Translations under genes and position numbers: made by a program
The notes under the pieces: model-generated
The model's database searches: none
What the model saw: the letters and a program-made list of their open reading frames with translations, nothing else
Told to the model about the DNA's origin: nothing
From: Holosporales bacterium
Lineage (GTDB): Bacteria > Pseudomonadota > Alphaproteobacteria > RUG11792
Direction: 5' to 3'
DNA length: 17,597 nucleotides
Assembly (NCBI GenBank): GCA_031279295.1
Contig: JAITIT010000070.1
Location: 1-17,597, forward strand
Shown here: positions 7,871 to 14,575 of the stretch, piece by piece
How the letters are laid out: each line of letters begins with the position of its first letter
Position numbering within the stretch: the first letter of the stretch is position 1

Positions 7871-7911
7871 GGCAACACAGCTGCTGTGAGATGAGTTGCA
7901 GCTGTGTTGTC
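7871..7911 (+). terminator. 12-bp hairpin after the porin
   Basis: CAACACAGCTGC (7873-7884) and GCAGCTGTGTTG (7898-7909) pair perfectly across a 13-base loop. A G-T and a G-C pair extend the base. It starts 10 bases after the porin stop. The following sequence (TCTGTGTGATTG) is only moderately T-rich, so it is an imperfect intrinsic terminator, or a 3' stabilising structure for an abundant mRNA. Confidence 0.6.
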
Positions 7912-7967
7912 TGTGTGATTGTTCCGGAGCATAGAGATTAGAACTTCGCCCAGCATTCGATATGGGT

Positions 7968-8026
7968 ATATTTGGTGTACGGACGCTCTGGTGATATTAC
8001 GATCTGGTCTGTAGATAACCAAATAT
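7968..8026. repeat. 9-bp inverted repeat upstream of atpD
   Basis: ATATTTGGT (7968-7976) and ACCAAATAT (8018-8026) are exact inverted copies 41 bases apart. They sit about 50 bases upstream of the candidate atpD -10 and could be paired protein-binding half-sites or a leader stem. Confidence 0.3.
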
Positions 8027-8074
8027 CATGGACGATATGAGACGAATATGGTATGTGGTTTTGCCTATCCTGCG

Positions 8075-8083
8075 TGCTACAAT
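8075..8083 (+). promoter_or_regulatory. Extended -10 promoter for atpD
   Basis: TGC-TACAAT is an extended -10. Transcription would start near 8090, giving a leader of about 40 nt to the atpD ATG. No clear -35 lies 16-18 bases upstream, which extended -10 promoters tolerate. Confidence 0.4.
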
Positions 8084-8130
8084 GCAGTGAGTTTCTGATG
8101 GGGAGTTCTAGACGCTAGGGCTTTTGGAAT

Positions 8131-9663
8131 ATGAAAAAATTAGTCAATAAAGACGCTAAGCTGAAGAGGGTCAGAAGCGAGAACTCCAAAGTTTCTGACG
8201 GTGGCATAGTAACGCAGGTCATTGGTGCAGTGGTGGATGTTCATTTTGAAGGTGAACTACCATCGATTTACCATGCTCTCAAGGTGCAGATCAATGAGAG
8301 CGAGAAGGCTCGACCAGACTTAGATAGATCTGAGAATGATGAAACTTCAAAAGTGCGGACAGTGTACCTCGAAGTCGTGCAGCACATCGGAGAAAAAACA
8401 GTCAGGTGTATTGCGATCTCGTCAACAGATGGCATTGCACGAGGAATGCTGGTAAACAGTACTGGAGCGCCGATCATGGTTCCGGTTGGACGCAGCACGC
8501 TCGGGCGTGTGCTGAACGTTATTGGGGATCCCATTGATAATCACCCGCCAGTTCAACCCACGACATATCTCCCGATCCACAGAGAACCTCCGGCATTTGC
8601 AGAACAGGCTACAACACCAGAGATGCTGATCACTGGCATCAAGGTGATAGACTTGTTGATGCCATATGCTAAGGGCGGAAAGATAGGCCTCTTCGGAGGT
8701 GCCGGAGTTGGTAAGACAGTCCTCATAATCGAACTGATTAATAACATCGCCAAGAAGCACGGAGGCTTTTCAGTATTTGCCGGGGTTGGTGAGCGTACGA
8801 GGGAGGGGACTGATCTCTTTGAGGAGATGATTGCATCTGGTGTGAATAAAGCCCCAGGCGAGGAAGGTTCTAAGGCAGCCCTCGTTTACGGACAGATGAA
8901 TGAGTCTCCCGGAGCAAGAGCGAGAATTGCGCTAACCGGCCTTACGATGGCAGAGTACTTCAGAGATACAGAAGGCAAGGATGTCCTGCTTTTCATCGAC
9001 AACATTTTTAGATTCACGCAAGCAGGGTCCGAGATATCTACACTACTCGGGAGGGTTCCATCAGCAGTAGGGTATCAACCCACCCTCGCCACCGAAATAG
9101 GAACTCTGCAGGAGAGAATTACATCCACCACGAATGGGTCGATCACTAGCATTCAAGCCATATATGTTCCAGCCGATGACCTCACAGATCCGTCGGCGGT
9201 AACTTCGTTCATTCACCTAGACGCCACAACAACCTTGAGTAGGCAGATCGCATCGTTCGGTATCTTCCCCGCCGTTGATCCATTGGATTCGAACTCTAGG
9301 ATAATGGATCCAAAGCTGATAGGAGAAGATCACTACAAGGTTGCAACTGATGTGCAGTACATTCTGCAGACGTTCAAGTCACTGCAGGATATCATAGCAA
9401 TCATCGGAATGGATGAACTGTCAGATGACGATAAATTGACAGTGATGAGGGCCAGGAAGATTAGACAGTTCCTGTCGCAACCATTCCAGTCTGCCGAGAA
9501 CTTCACGGGACGCAAGGGGGTTTTCGTCAGCCTTGCTGATACCATAGAGGGGTTCAAGGCGATAACGAACGGAGACGTGGATCACATCCCAGAAGGTATG
9601 TTCTCATTCAAGGGCACGATAACAGACGTGATAGATACCTATGAGGCATCAAGACGCAATTAG
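8131..9663 (+). CDS. atpD: F1F0 ATP synthase beta subunit
   Basis: The catalytic subunit of the F1 head, making ATP from ADP and phosphate at the inner membrane. The P-loop GGAGVGKT is at 189-196, GERTREG at 220-226 (catalytic Glu221), Walker B DVLLFID at 284-290, and the DELSEED-like lever DELSDDD at 428-434. It is 510 aa against about 460-470 in most bacteria. The excess is an N-terminal extension of about 22 residues before GGIVTQVIGAVVDV, and a charged insertion of about 18 residues (about 54-76) in the N-terminal beta-barrel. QMNEPPGAR, usual in the family, reads QMNESPGAR. The ribosome-binding site is weak. It stands alone: no atpC follows and no atpA or atpG precedes, whereas atpGDC is the common order. 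Its stop overlaps the convergent SPFH gene by 4 bases. Confidence 0.95.
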   Translation: MKKLVNKDAKLKRVRSENSKVSDGGIVTQVIGAVVDVHFEGELPSIYHALKVQINESEKARPDLDRSENDETSKVRTVYLEVVQHIGEKTVRCIAISSTDGIARGMLVNSTGAPIMVPVGRSTLGRVLNVIGDPIDNHPPVQPTTYLPIHREPPAFAEQATTPEMLITGIKVIDLLMPYAKGGKIGLFGGAGVGKTVLIIELINNIAKKHGGFSVFAGVGERTREGTDLFEEMIASGVNKAPGEEGSKAALVYGQMNESPGARARIALTGLTMAEYFRDTEGKDVLLFIDNIFRFTQAGSEISTLLGRVPSAVGYQPTLATEIGTLQERITSTTNGSITSIQAIYVPADDLTDPSAVTSFIHLDATTTLSRQIASFGIFPAVDPLDSNSRIMDPKLIGEDHYKVATDVQYILQTFKSLQDIIAIIGMDELSDDDKLTVMRARKIRQFLSQPFQSAENFTGRKGVFVSLADTIEGFKAITNGDVDHIPEGMFSFKGTITDVIDTYEASRRN

Positions 9664-10583
9664 GCTTCTTTTTTTACCGCATCAGCCGCAAATATCGACT
9701 CGCGTAGTTGGTCGCTTATCGATGATAGGTTACCTGGCGAATGTGGTACGAACACTACGTTTGACTTTGAGTTAGCACCGATGTCCTTGAGCGTATCGAT
9801 ATACTGGATTATCAAAACCATGTCCATTACGTTTGATGGCTGAGAGCCTGTCTGTTTTACAAACCCATCGACAGACTGACTAAGTCCATCGATGATAGCG
9901 CGACGCTGTCCAGCAATACCCTGACCATGTAGGATACTCGCCTCCGCCTCTGCCTCCGCCTGTTTTACCTTTAGGATCTTTTCAGCTTCTCCTCTTTCAG
10001 CTGCCGCAACTCTGAGACGCTGTGCCGTGTTAATCTCATTCATGGCGGACTTGACGTTTGCATCTGGATCTATATCAGTTACTAGGGCCTTGATGATTTC
10101 GTAACCGAAGTCAGACATCGGATCTTTAAGATCACTCCTGACAGCATCAGCTATGTCGTCCTTTCTAGAGAATACATCGTCGAGCTCCATGGTCGGCACC
10201 TGCGCCCTTACGAGATCGAACACGAATGCCTTGATCTGCTCCATCGGATTATGAAGTGTGTAGTACGCCTCATAAATTTTATCTGTAAGGATCCTGTACT
10301 GAACAGCGATGACAACGTGCACGAAGACGTTATCCTTCGTTTTCGTTTCAACATCAACATCAAGCTGGTGGATCCGGAGTGACACCCTGCCCTTTACAGA
10401 CTCCAGTAATGGTATCTTAAACTGCAGCCCTGCATACGCAATCTTACTGAATTTACCAAGCCTCTCAACAATCGCACATGTCTGTTGTCTTACTACAAAA
10501 ATGGATAACTTCGCCAGACCAATCAGGCAGGCAAGAACCAAGCTGACCACCTCAATGGGACAACACTCATCGCAGAACAACAT
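9660..10583 (-). CDS. SPFH/Band 7 membrane protein, HIR (hypersensitive induced reaction) type
   Basis: A stomatin/prohibitin-like scaffold, expected to be anchored in the membrane and to oligomerise into a microdomain or cage. It has an N-terminal hydrophobic anchor (about 10-31), an SPFH domain (about 35-190: AIVERLGKF, SLRIHQLDVDVETKTKDNVF), an Ala/Glu/Lys-rich coiled coil (about 185-225) and a C-terminal part with DMVLIIQY and SKSNVVFVPHSPG. These motifs match the plant HIR subgroup and related bacterial proteins more closely than HflK/HflC or QmcA as I recall them. The ATG at 10583 has no strong ribosome-binding site; a TTG at about residue 14, preceded by GAGGTG, is an alternative that would shorten the N terminus. 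No NfeD-type protease partner lies beside it. The specific role is unknown. Confidence 0.85.
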   Translation of the reverse strand: MLFCDECCPIEVVSLVLACLIGLAKLSIFVVRQQTCAIVERLGKFSKIAYAGLQFKIPLLESVKGRVSLRIHQLDVDVETKTKDNVFVHVVIAVQYRILTDKIYEAYYTLHNPMEQIKAFVFDLVRAQVPTMELDDVFSRKDDIADAVRSDLKDPMSDFGYEIIKALVTDIDPDANVKSAMNEINTAQRLRVAAAERGEAEKILKVKQAEAEAEASILHGQGIAGQRRAIIDGLSQSVDGFVKQTGSQPSNVMDMVLIIQYIDTLKDIGANSKSNVVFVPHSPGNLSSISDQLRESIFAADAVKKEA

Positions 10584-10618
10584 CTACAAGGCTTCCGAAA
10601 AATAAATAACGTAGAAGT

Positions 10619-10648
10619 ATTATATGCTGTACAAATCTGTTAGTGCAA
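10619..10648 (-). promoter_or_regulatory. Promoter for the SPFH gene
   Basis: Minus strand: TATAAT (10619-10624), with TTGCAC (10643-10648) 18 bases upstream, a partial -35 match keeping TTG. The predicted start near 10612 leaves about 29 nt to the ATG at 10583. Confidence 0.45.
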
Positions 10649-10741
10649 CCAAAACGGTGTCCCACACATGGGGTATCGCATACCAGAAAAATCATGGCAA
10701 ACAATAGGCCTGTCCATATATTTCCCCTCGCTACAATAGTG

Positions 10742-10759
10742 GATGACTCGAGAGTCATC
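10742..10759. repeat. 18-bp palindrome in the SPFH-PhzF gap
   Basis: GATGACTC (10742-10749) and GAGTCATC (10752-10759) are exact inverted copies around a 2-base centre, typical in size for a dimeric regulator site. It is about 95 bases upstream of the SPFH -35 region. The rest of 10649-10894 shows no gene I can support. Confidence 0.4.
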
Positions 10760-10894
10760 GAGCTCCAGTAGACAATGTACATATCTTCTGGAGGATTTAG
10801 CCTATGAATACGTTATTGGATGTGATGTAGGTAATGAAGTATCTTCGCCTAAAGTTATTGAGCTGATAAGGGGTTGCTGCGAATGTTTCCATAC

Positions 10895-10958
10895 TTGCCA
10901 ACTTCAAAGAATTGGCCAATTAATATCCACTGCTTGTTCGTGCAGTTGCTTAGATAGC
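10895..10958. repeat. Direct repeat copy A, 3' side of the PhzF-like gene
   Basis: Starts TTGCCAACTTCAAAG and ends TTAGATA. It aligns by eye over about 65 bases, at roughly 70-75% identity with one indel, to 11899-11961. It contains a perfect 12-bp palindrome AATTGGCCAATT (10910-10921). It ends 4 bases from the stop codon of the PhzF-like gene. Confidence 0.6.
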
Positions 10959-10962
10959 ATAC

Positions 10963-11784
10963 TTAACTACGTAAATTCACAAGCATTGACCCTCTTATCA
11001 TTACCGCACAATTCCCAGTTACGTACGAATCACCATGTTCAATCCTGACAGCTGCTCGGCCACATTTTGTTGATGAGATTTGTGCTCCAACCATTTCGCT
11101 TTTGGCCATGCGTACGTGCCAATACTTGGCAAGCGCAGCAATGGAGATCGGGGTCATTATGTTCCTAAAGATCCCGAGCTTCGGAGCGTAGACATTAGCG
11201 CAAAAATCGTAATCAACATCTCCGTTATTGTAGTGTGCATCCGTAGTTACAACGAATGAGTCATATCCCATGTTATTGAGCACGTTTGCATTCACTAGCA
11301 GGTTCGCCAATTTACTGGGGCTACGTACCTCAACTATTAATTCGCCACCGCACTTCGCAATCGACACAATGATTACGCCACCAAGTGCGGATGATAAATT
11401 TACAGGAGTCGATACCTTCTCAAGTTGTTTACTAGCAAACCTTACTGTGATCTCACCGTTATCACATATGCTAACCTCATAGTCGATGTTTCTGCACGTG
11501 ATCGTAACCTTCTCGAGTGTAGGATCTTGAGAAAATATCACATGCGCTGCTGCAAAGACGGAGTTCCCGAAATACATACCACTGTTGTAAGGGGTAAAAC
11601 ATTCTGCTTCAAACTTACCATCGCATACTGACCTGATAAATATGGTTTCAGGAGTGTTAATCTCCATTGCGATATTCTGCAGTAAATCGTCATTGTTCCG
11701 TTCATCAGTGAAAAAGACCGCGGATGGGGTCCCGCCAAATGCACGTTTACTAAACGTGTCAACGATCCAAAACTGCTGAACCAT
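10963..11784 (-). CDS. PhzF-family isomerase homologue, probably catalytically altered
   Basis: Belongs to the phenazine-biosynthesis PhzF / diaminopimelate epimerase-like fold. I start it at ATG 11784 (273 aa), because the family begins M-x-QFWIVDTF; the frame extends upstream to TTG 11865. Family landmarks are FGGTPSAVFF (17-25), INTPETIFI with Glu46 (the catalytic glutamate position), FAAAHVIF (77-84), VYAPKLGIF (198-206) and a GNCAVMIRG ending. Two positions important in PhzF differ: the CGH motif reads FGN, giving Asn74 for His74, and the usual EDPVTGSA reads RNIMTPIS, giving Asn208 for Asp208. The fold looks complete, so this is a diverged enzyme or a pseudoenzyme rather than a broken gene. 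It is not DapF: the two catalytic cysteines are absent. A diverged direct repeat brackets it. Confidence 0.8.
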   Translation of the reverse strand: MVQQFWIVDTFSKRAFGGTPSAVFFTDERNNDDLLQNIAMEINTPETIFIRSVCDGKFEAECFTPYNSGMYFGNSVFAAAHVIFSQDPTLEKVTITCRNIDYEVSICDNGEITVRFASKQLEKVSTPVNLSSALGGVIIVSIAKCGGELIVEVRSPSKLANLLVNANVLNNMGYDSFVVTTDAHYNNGDVDYDFCANVYAPKLGIFRNIMTPISIAALAKYWHVRMAKSEMVGAQISSTKCGRAAVRIEHGDSYVTGNCAVMIRGSMLVNLRS

Positions 11785-11883
11785 GACATTTACCAATGTT
11801 ACTGCTCTTACAAGAGTGTCACAAAAATCCGCGCTGATATCAACATGATTAACCAGAACAAACAACCTGCTCGGGCATGTGAT

Positions 11884-11911
11884 GATGTAATTCCGTGCTT
11901 GCCAAAGTCAA
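11884..11911 (-). promoter_or_regulatory. Possible promoter for the PhzF-like gene within repeat B
   Basis: Minus strand: TTGACT (11906-11911, 5/6 to the -35 consensus), then 16 bases to TACATC (11884-11889, a weak -10). The -35-like element is inside the repeat; copy A carries TTGAAG at the same place. Confidence 0.3.
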
Positions 11912-11961
11912 AAAAATTGCTCAATTAACATCCATTGTTCATGCGTATAGCCTTTTAGATA
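11899..11961. repeat. Direct repeat copy B, 5' side of the PhzF-like gene
   Basis: Starts TTGCCAAAGTCAAAA and ends near TTAGATA; matches copy A at 10895-10958 in the same orientation. The palindrome of copy A is kept as AATTG-CT-CAATT. It lies in the divergent gap between the PhzF-like gene and pnp. Confidence 0.6.
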
Positions 11962-11968
11962 TTCTATC

Positions 11969-11974
11969 TATAAT
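11969..11974 (+). promoter_or_regulatory. Candidate -10 box for pnp
   Basis: A perfect TATAAT on the plus strand, just after repeat B. No good -35 is visible at 16-18 bases. The leader to pnp would be about 165 nt, compatible with the structured, self-regulated pnp leaders known in other bacteria. Confidence 0.35.
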
Positions 11975-12082
11975 GCCTTAGGTTCTTGGCTATCAATTAA
12001 AAAACTAACTTCCGTGAAGTATATTAGTAGGATCCTGGAGAATAGGGAAACGTGTTTCAGGCGCTGGTAAAAAAGTACAGGG

Positions 12083-12097
12083 CGAATTTAGAATTCG
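12083..12097 (+). promoter_or_regulatory. Hairpin in the pnp leader
   Basis: CGAATT (12083-12088) and AATTCG (12092-12097) pair around a 3-base loop. A second small stem, ATGAT/ATCAT, follows near 12115-12130, close to the start codon. No strong Shine-Dalgarno is seen before ATG 12146. Confidence 0.3.
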
Positions 12098-12145
12098 TAA
12101 TCTCCATGTGTTTTATGATAAGCTGATCATGTTTTCTGATACCAA

Positions 12146-14215
12146 ATGATTTTAATGTTTTCGACCATAAGTGAATCCATTGAGTGGGGTGGCAAGCTGC
12201 TCACGATAGAAACTGGGAAGGTAGCTAGGCAAGCTGACGGAGCGGTTGTCGTGAAGTACGGAGATACCGTTGTATTATGTACGGTAGTTTATGAAAGAGA
12301 GCAAGCGGAAGATGCTAGCTTTTTCCCACTCACAATCAACTACCAGGACAAGTTTTATGCGGCCGGGAAAATACCAGGTGGCTTCATGAAAAGAGAAGGG
12401 AAGCCGACTGAGAGGGAGACACTCATCTCTCGGCTAATAGATCGTCCTATTCGCCCGCTATTTCCAGATGGGTTCTTGAATGAGGTGCAGGTGATTTGTA
12501 CTACGTTAAGCTATGATCATGAATGTACGTCGGACATAGCGGCACTCATAGGAGCATCCGCTGCTCTCTCAATTTCAGGCGTTCCATTCTTGGGGCCAAT
12601 CGCTGGTTGTAAGGTGGGTTACAGTGCGAAATCTGGATTCAGGCTAAATCCCACTAGACAGTCAGCTCTAGACCTCGTTGTAGCAGGTACTGCAGAGGGC
12701 GTGCTGATGGTCGAATCTGAAGCGAGTGAACTCTCTGAGAGTACGATGCTCGATGCCGTGATGTTCGGATTCGAATCGTTTCAGCCGATCATCGGAGTTA
12801 TCAACAATCTGAAAGAGCGTGTGGGTAAGCCAGTACTTGCTACCGAGTCATTTGAGGATCGGAGTGGTAATGTACTACGTACACTTGAAACCGAATTCTC
12901 AGCTCAGATTGAAGAGGCTATAGGCATCGTTCACAAACTCGGCAGAAAGCAAGCTCTGGATAAGGTAAGAAACGCTGTTCTCGATAGATTCGCTCATGAG
13001 CAGCCAAAAGTTGTTTTGGCCTCTCTCTTCGAGACACTGCTATCCCGCATCATGAGAAGAAATCTCTTACGATCAAGGAAGAGGATAGACGGCAGAGACC
13101 TAGACCAGATAAGGCCGATTGAGTGTGAGATTGATATGCTGCCGAGGGTGCATGGTAGTGCATTGTTTACGCGTGGCGAGACTCAAGCAATAGTTGTGAC
13201 AACTCTTGGCTCCGCGATGGATGAGCAAATTATTGACGATATTGAAAGTGAGAGGAAGCAGAGGTTCATGCTGCACTACAACTTCCCTCCATACTCAGTT
13301 GGCGAAACTGGCAGACTTGGCGCGCCAGGAAGGAGAGAAATTGGACATGGCAATCTTGCGCTAAGGTCAGTGAGTCCGCTCATGCCACCAAGAGAAAAAT
13401 TCCCATACGCAGTACGCGTTGTTTCTGACATTACAGAGTCCAATGGTTCGTCGTCTATGGCAACTGTGTGTGGCACGTCACTTTCAATGATGGCCGCGGG
13501 AGTTCCATTGAAATCCCCAGTTGCTGGTATTGCGATGGGGCTTATTAAGGATGGAGATGACTACGCTATTCTGTCAGACATAATGGGGGATGAAGATCAC
13601 CTTGGCGATATGGACTTCAAAGTGGCCGGCACAAGGAATGGTGTAACTGCTCTCCAGATGGATATCAAGATAACGAGCATTAATGCCGAGATCATGAAGG
13701 GCGCGCTAGAGCAGGCCAGAAATGGAAGGCTACATATTCTGGATATCATGGACAAGGTCATCAATACAGCTAAGCCTGAGGTTAATGAGAATGCTCCCAG
13801 GATTAAGGTAGTCTCGATAGGCAAGGACAAGATCCGTGATCTGATAGGCCCCGGTGGGAAAATCATAAGGGAGATCTGTGAGAAAACACAGGCCAAGATA
13901 GATATCGATGATAGCAGATTAGTATCAGTCTACTCAGCTAATAAGAGCAGCATGGAATCAGCTGTAGCTGAAATTAAGGCTGTGTGCTGTCCACCAGATA
14001 AGGGTACTGTCATGGTGGGTAAGGTTGTGAAGATTACAGACTTCGGAGCGTTTGTATCCATCGGAAGTAGGGAGGGACTTGTTCATATCAGCAACATAGC
14101 CGACTACCGAATCAACTCCGTATCTGACGTATTGAAGATGGGACAGGAGGTCAAAGTTAAGGTGATCGATATCGATGATAAGGGGAGGATCAAGCTGTCG
14201 ATGCGTGACGCATGA
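12146..14215 (+). CDS. pnp: Polyribonucleotide nucleotidyltransferase (PNPase)
   Basis: A phosphorolytic 3'-5' exoribonuclease of RNA decay, working as a trimer, often with RNase E and a helicase. It has a first RNase PH domain (KIPGGF 75-80, ISRLIDRPIRPLFP 94-107), an alpha-helical linker, and a second catalytic RNase PH domain (GSALFTRGETQA, SNGSSSMA, MGDEDHLGDMDFKVAGT with the metal-binding aspartates). A KH domain follows (about 550-618, GPGG 568-571), then a C-terminal S1 domain (about 619-689, DFGAFVSI, EGLVHIS). At 689 aa it is close to the usual 700-715 and complete. ATG 12146 and ATG 12155 (MFSTISES) are both possible starts; neither has a strong ribosome-binding site. In many bacteria pnp follows rpsO; here it does not. 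Confidence 0.96.
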   Translation: MILMFSTISESIEWGGKLLTIETGKVARQADGAVVVKYGDTVVLCTVVYEREQAEDASFFPLTINYQDKFYAAGKIPGGFMKREGKPTERETLISRLIDRPIRPLFPDGFLNEVQVICTTLSYDHECTSDIAALIGASAALSISGVPFLGPIAGCKVGYSAKSGFRLNPTRQSALDLVVAGTAEGVLMVESEASELSESTMLDAVMFGFESFQPIIGVINNLKERVGKPVLATESFEDRSGNVLRTLETEFSAQIEEAIGIVHKLGRKQALDKVRNAVLDRFAHEQPKVVLASLFETLLSRIMRRNLLRSRKRIDGRDLDQIRPIECEIDMLPRVHGSALFTRGETQAIVVTTLGSAMDEQIIDDIESERKQRFMLHYNFPPYSVGETGRLGAPGRREIGHGNLALRSVSPLMPPREKFPYAVRVVSDITESNGSSSMATVCGTSLSMMAAGVPLKSPVAGIAMGLIKDGDDYAILSDIMGDEDHLGDMDFKVAGTRNGVTALQMDIKITSINAEIMKGALEQARNGRLHILDIMDKVINTAKPEVNENAPRIKVVSIGKDKIRDLIGPGGKIIREICEKTQAKIDIDDSRLVSVYSANKSSMESAVAEIKAVCCPPDKGTVMVGKVVKITDFGAFVSIGSREGLVHISNIADYRINSVSDVLKMGQEVKVKVIDIDDKGRIKLSMRDA

Positions 14216-14220
14216 TAGAA

Positions 14221-14362
14221 GCCATACTCATAGGACTTCCGGGTTACAGCTTTATGTTCTCTGTCGCTAATGCTGTGTTCATGAGTTAGTGTAGGTGCCA
14301 AACCGTTGAGCGGTGCTGTGCCATTACACACCGCGTGCGAGATCTGGAGTCTTGAGTATGGC
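14221..14362 (+). ncRNA. Candidate structured RNA or palindromic element after pnp
   Basis: GCCATACTCA (14221-14230) pairs perfectly with TGAGTATGGC (14353-14362). The stem continues with AG-ACT (14232-14237, one bulge) against AGTCT (14348-14352), then G-T and G-C pairs. Inside the closed 142-nt domain, GTGTA (14289-14293) pairs with TACAC (14325-14329) and holds ACCG (14302-14305)/CGGT (14311-14314). It begins 5 bases after the pnp stop. It could be a small RNA, a pnp 3' structure, or a MITE-like element with terminal inverted repeats, although no clear target duplication is seen. It does not carry the hallmark sequences of rnpB, tmRNA or SRP RNA. Confidence 0.4.
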
Positions 14363-14365
14363 AGT

Positions 14366-14509
14366 AAGGCTTGGTAATAGTGGACTACTGTCAGCCTCCG
14401 GGTGTGGTAGTGAAAATCTGGATCTACGGCACCAGCTGATGAGTACGTGAAAACCGTACGAGTGTTGCTTGTATCAGGTCAGCTACAGCGCTCTTAAGCG
14501 GAGGGTAGC
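14366..14509 (+). other. Further hairpins in the pnp-nuoD convergent gap
   Basis: Three more stems follow: AGGCT (14367-14371)/AGCCT (14393-14397), enclosing TAGT-GG-ACTA; GTACG (14443-14447)/CGTAC (14455-14459) with a 7-base loop; and GCTAC (14482-14486)/GTAGC (14505-14509), enclosing CGCT-CTTA-AGCG. No protein-coding frame is convincing anywhere in 14216-14575. The density of short complementary arms suggests RNA structure or relic repeats. Confidence 0.3.
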
Positions 14510-14575
14510 AGGGCAATCCAGTCTCTACCTACAGCCCCATAATCACTAAAGATACTGGGGAAGATTCTTGGAACC

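Noticed and set aside
10567..10782. Minus-strand open frame of 71 codons with a hydrophobic stretch
   Set aside because: Covers the SPFH promoter and start codon; no ribosome-binding site and no family resemblance.
10743..11048. Plus-strand open frame of 101 codons (MTRESSSSSRQ...)
   Set aside because: Runs into the 3' end of the PhzF-like gene on the other strand, has no ribosome-binding site and has a non-protein-like composition.
10963..11865. Diaminopimelate epimerase (dapF)
   Set aside because: Same fold, but the two catalytic cysteine motifs are missing; IVDTF, FGG and AAAHVIF point to PhzF.
14476..14520. tRNA-like string (CAGGTCAGCTACAGCGC, then a TTAAG loop)
   Set aside because: There is no T-loop (TTCRA), the D-loop lacks GG and no acceptor stem closes; it is better explained as a hairpin.
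14216..14575. RNase P RNA, tmRNA, 6S or SRP RNA in the pnp-nuoD gap
   Set aside because: None of the conserved sequences (GAGGAAAGTCC, tag frame with tRNA-like ends, GGAAG...AGCAGCC) is present on either strand; only stems are seen.
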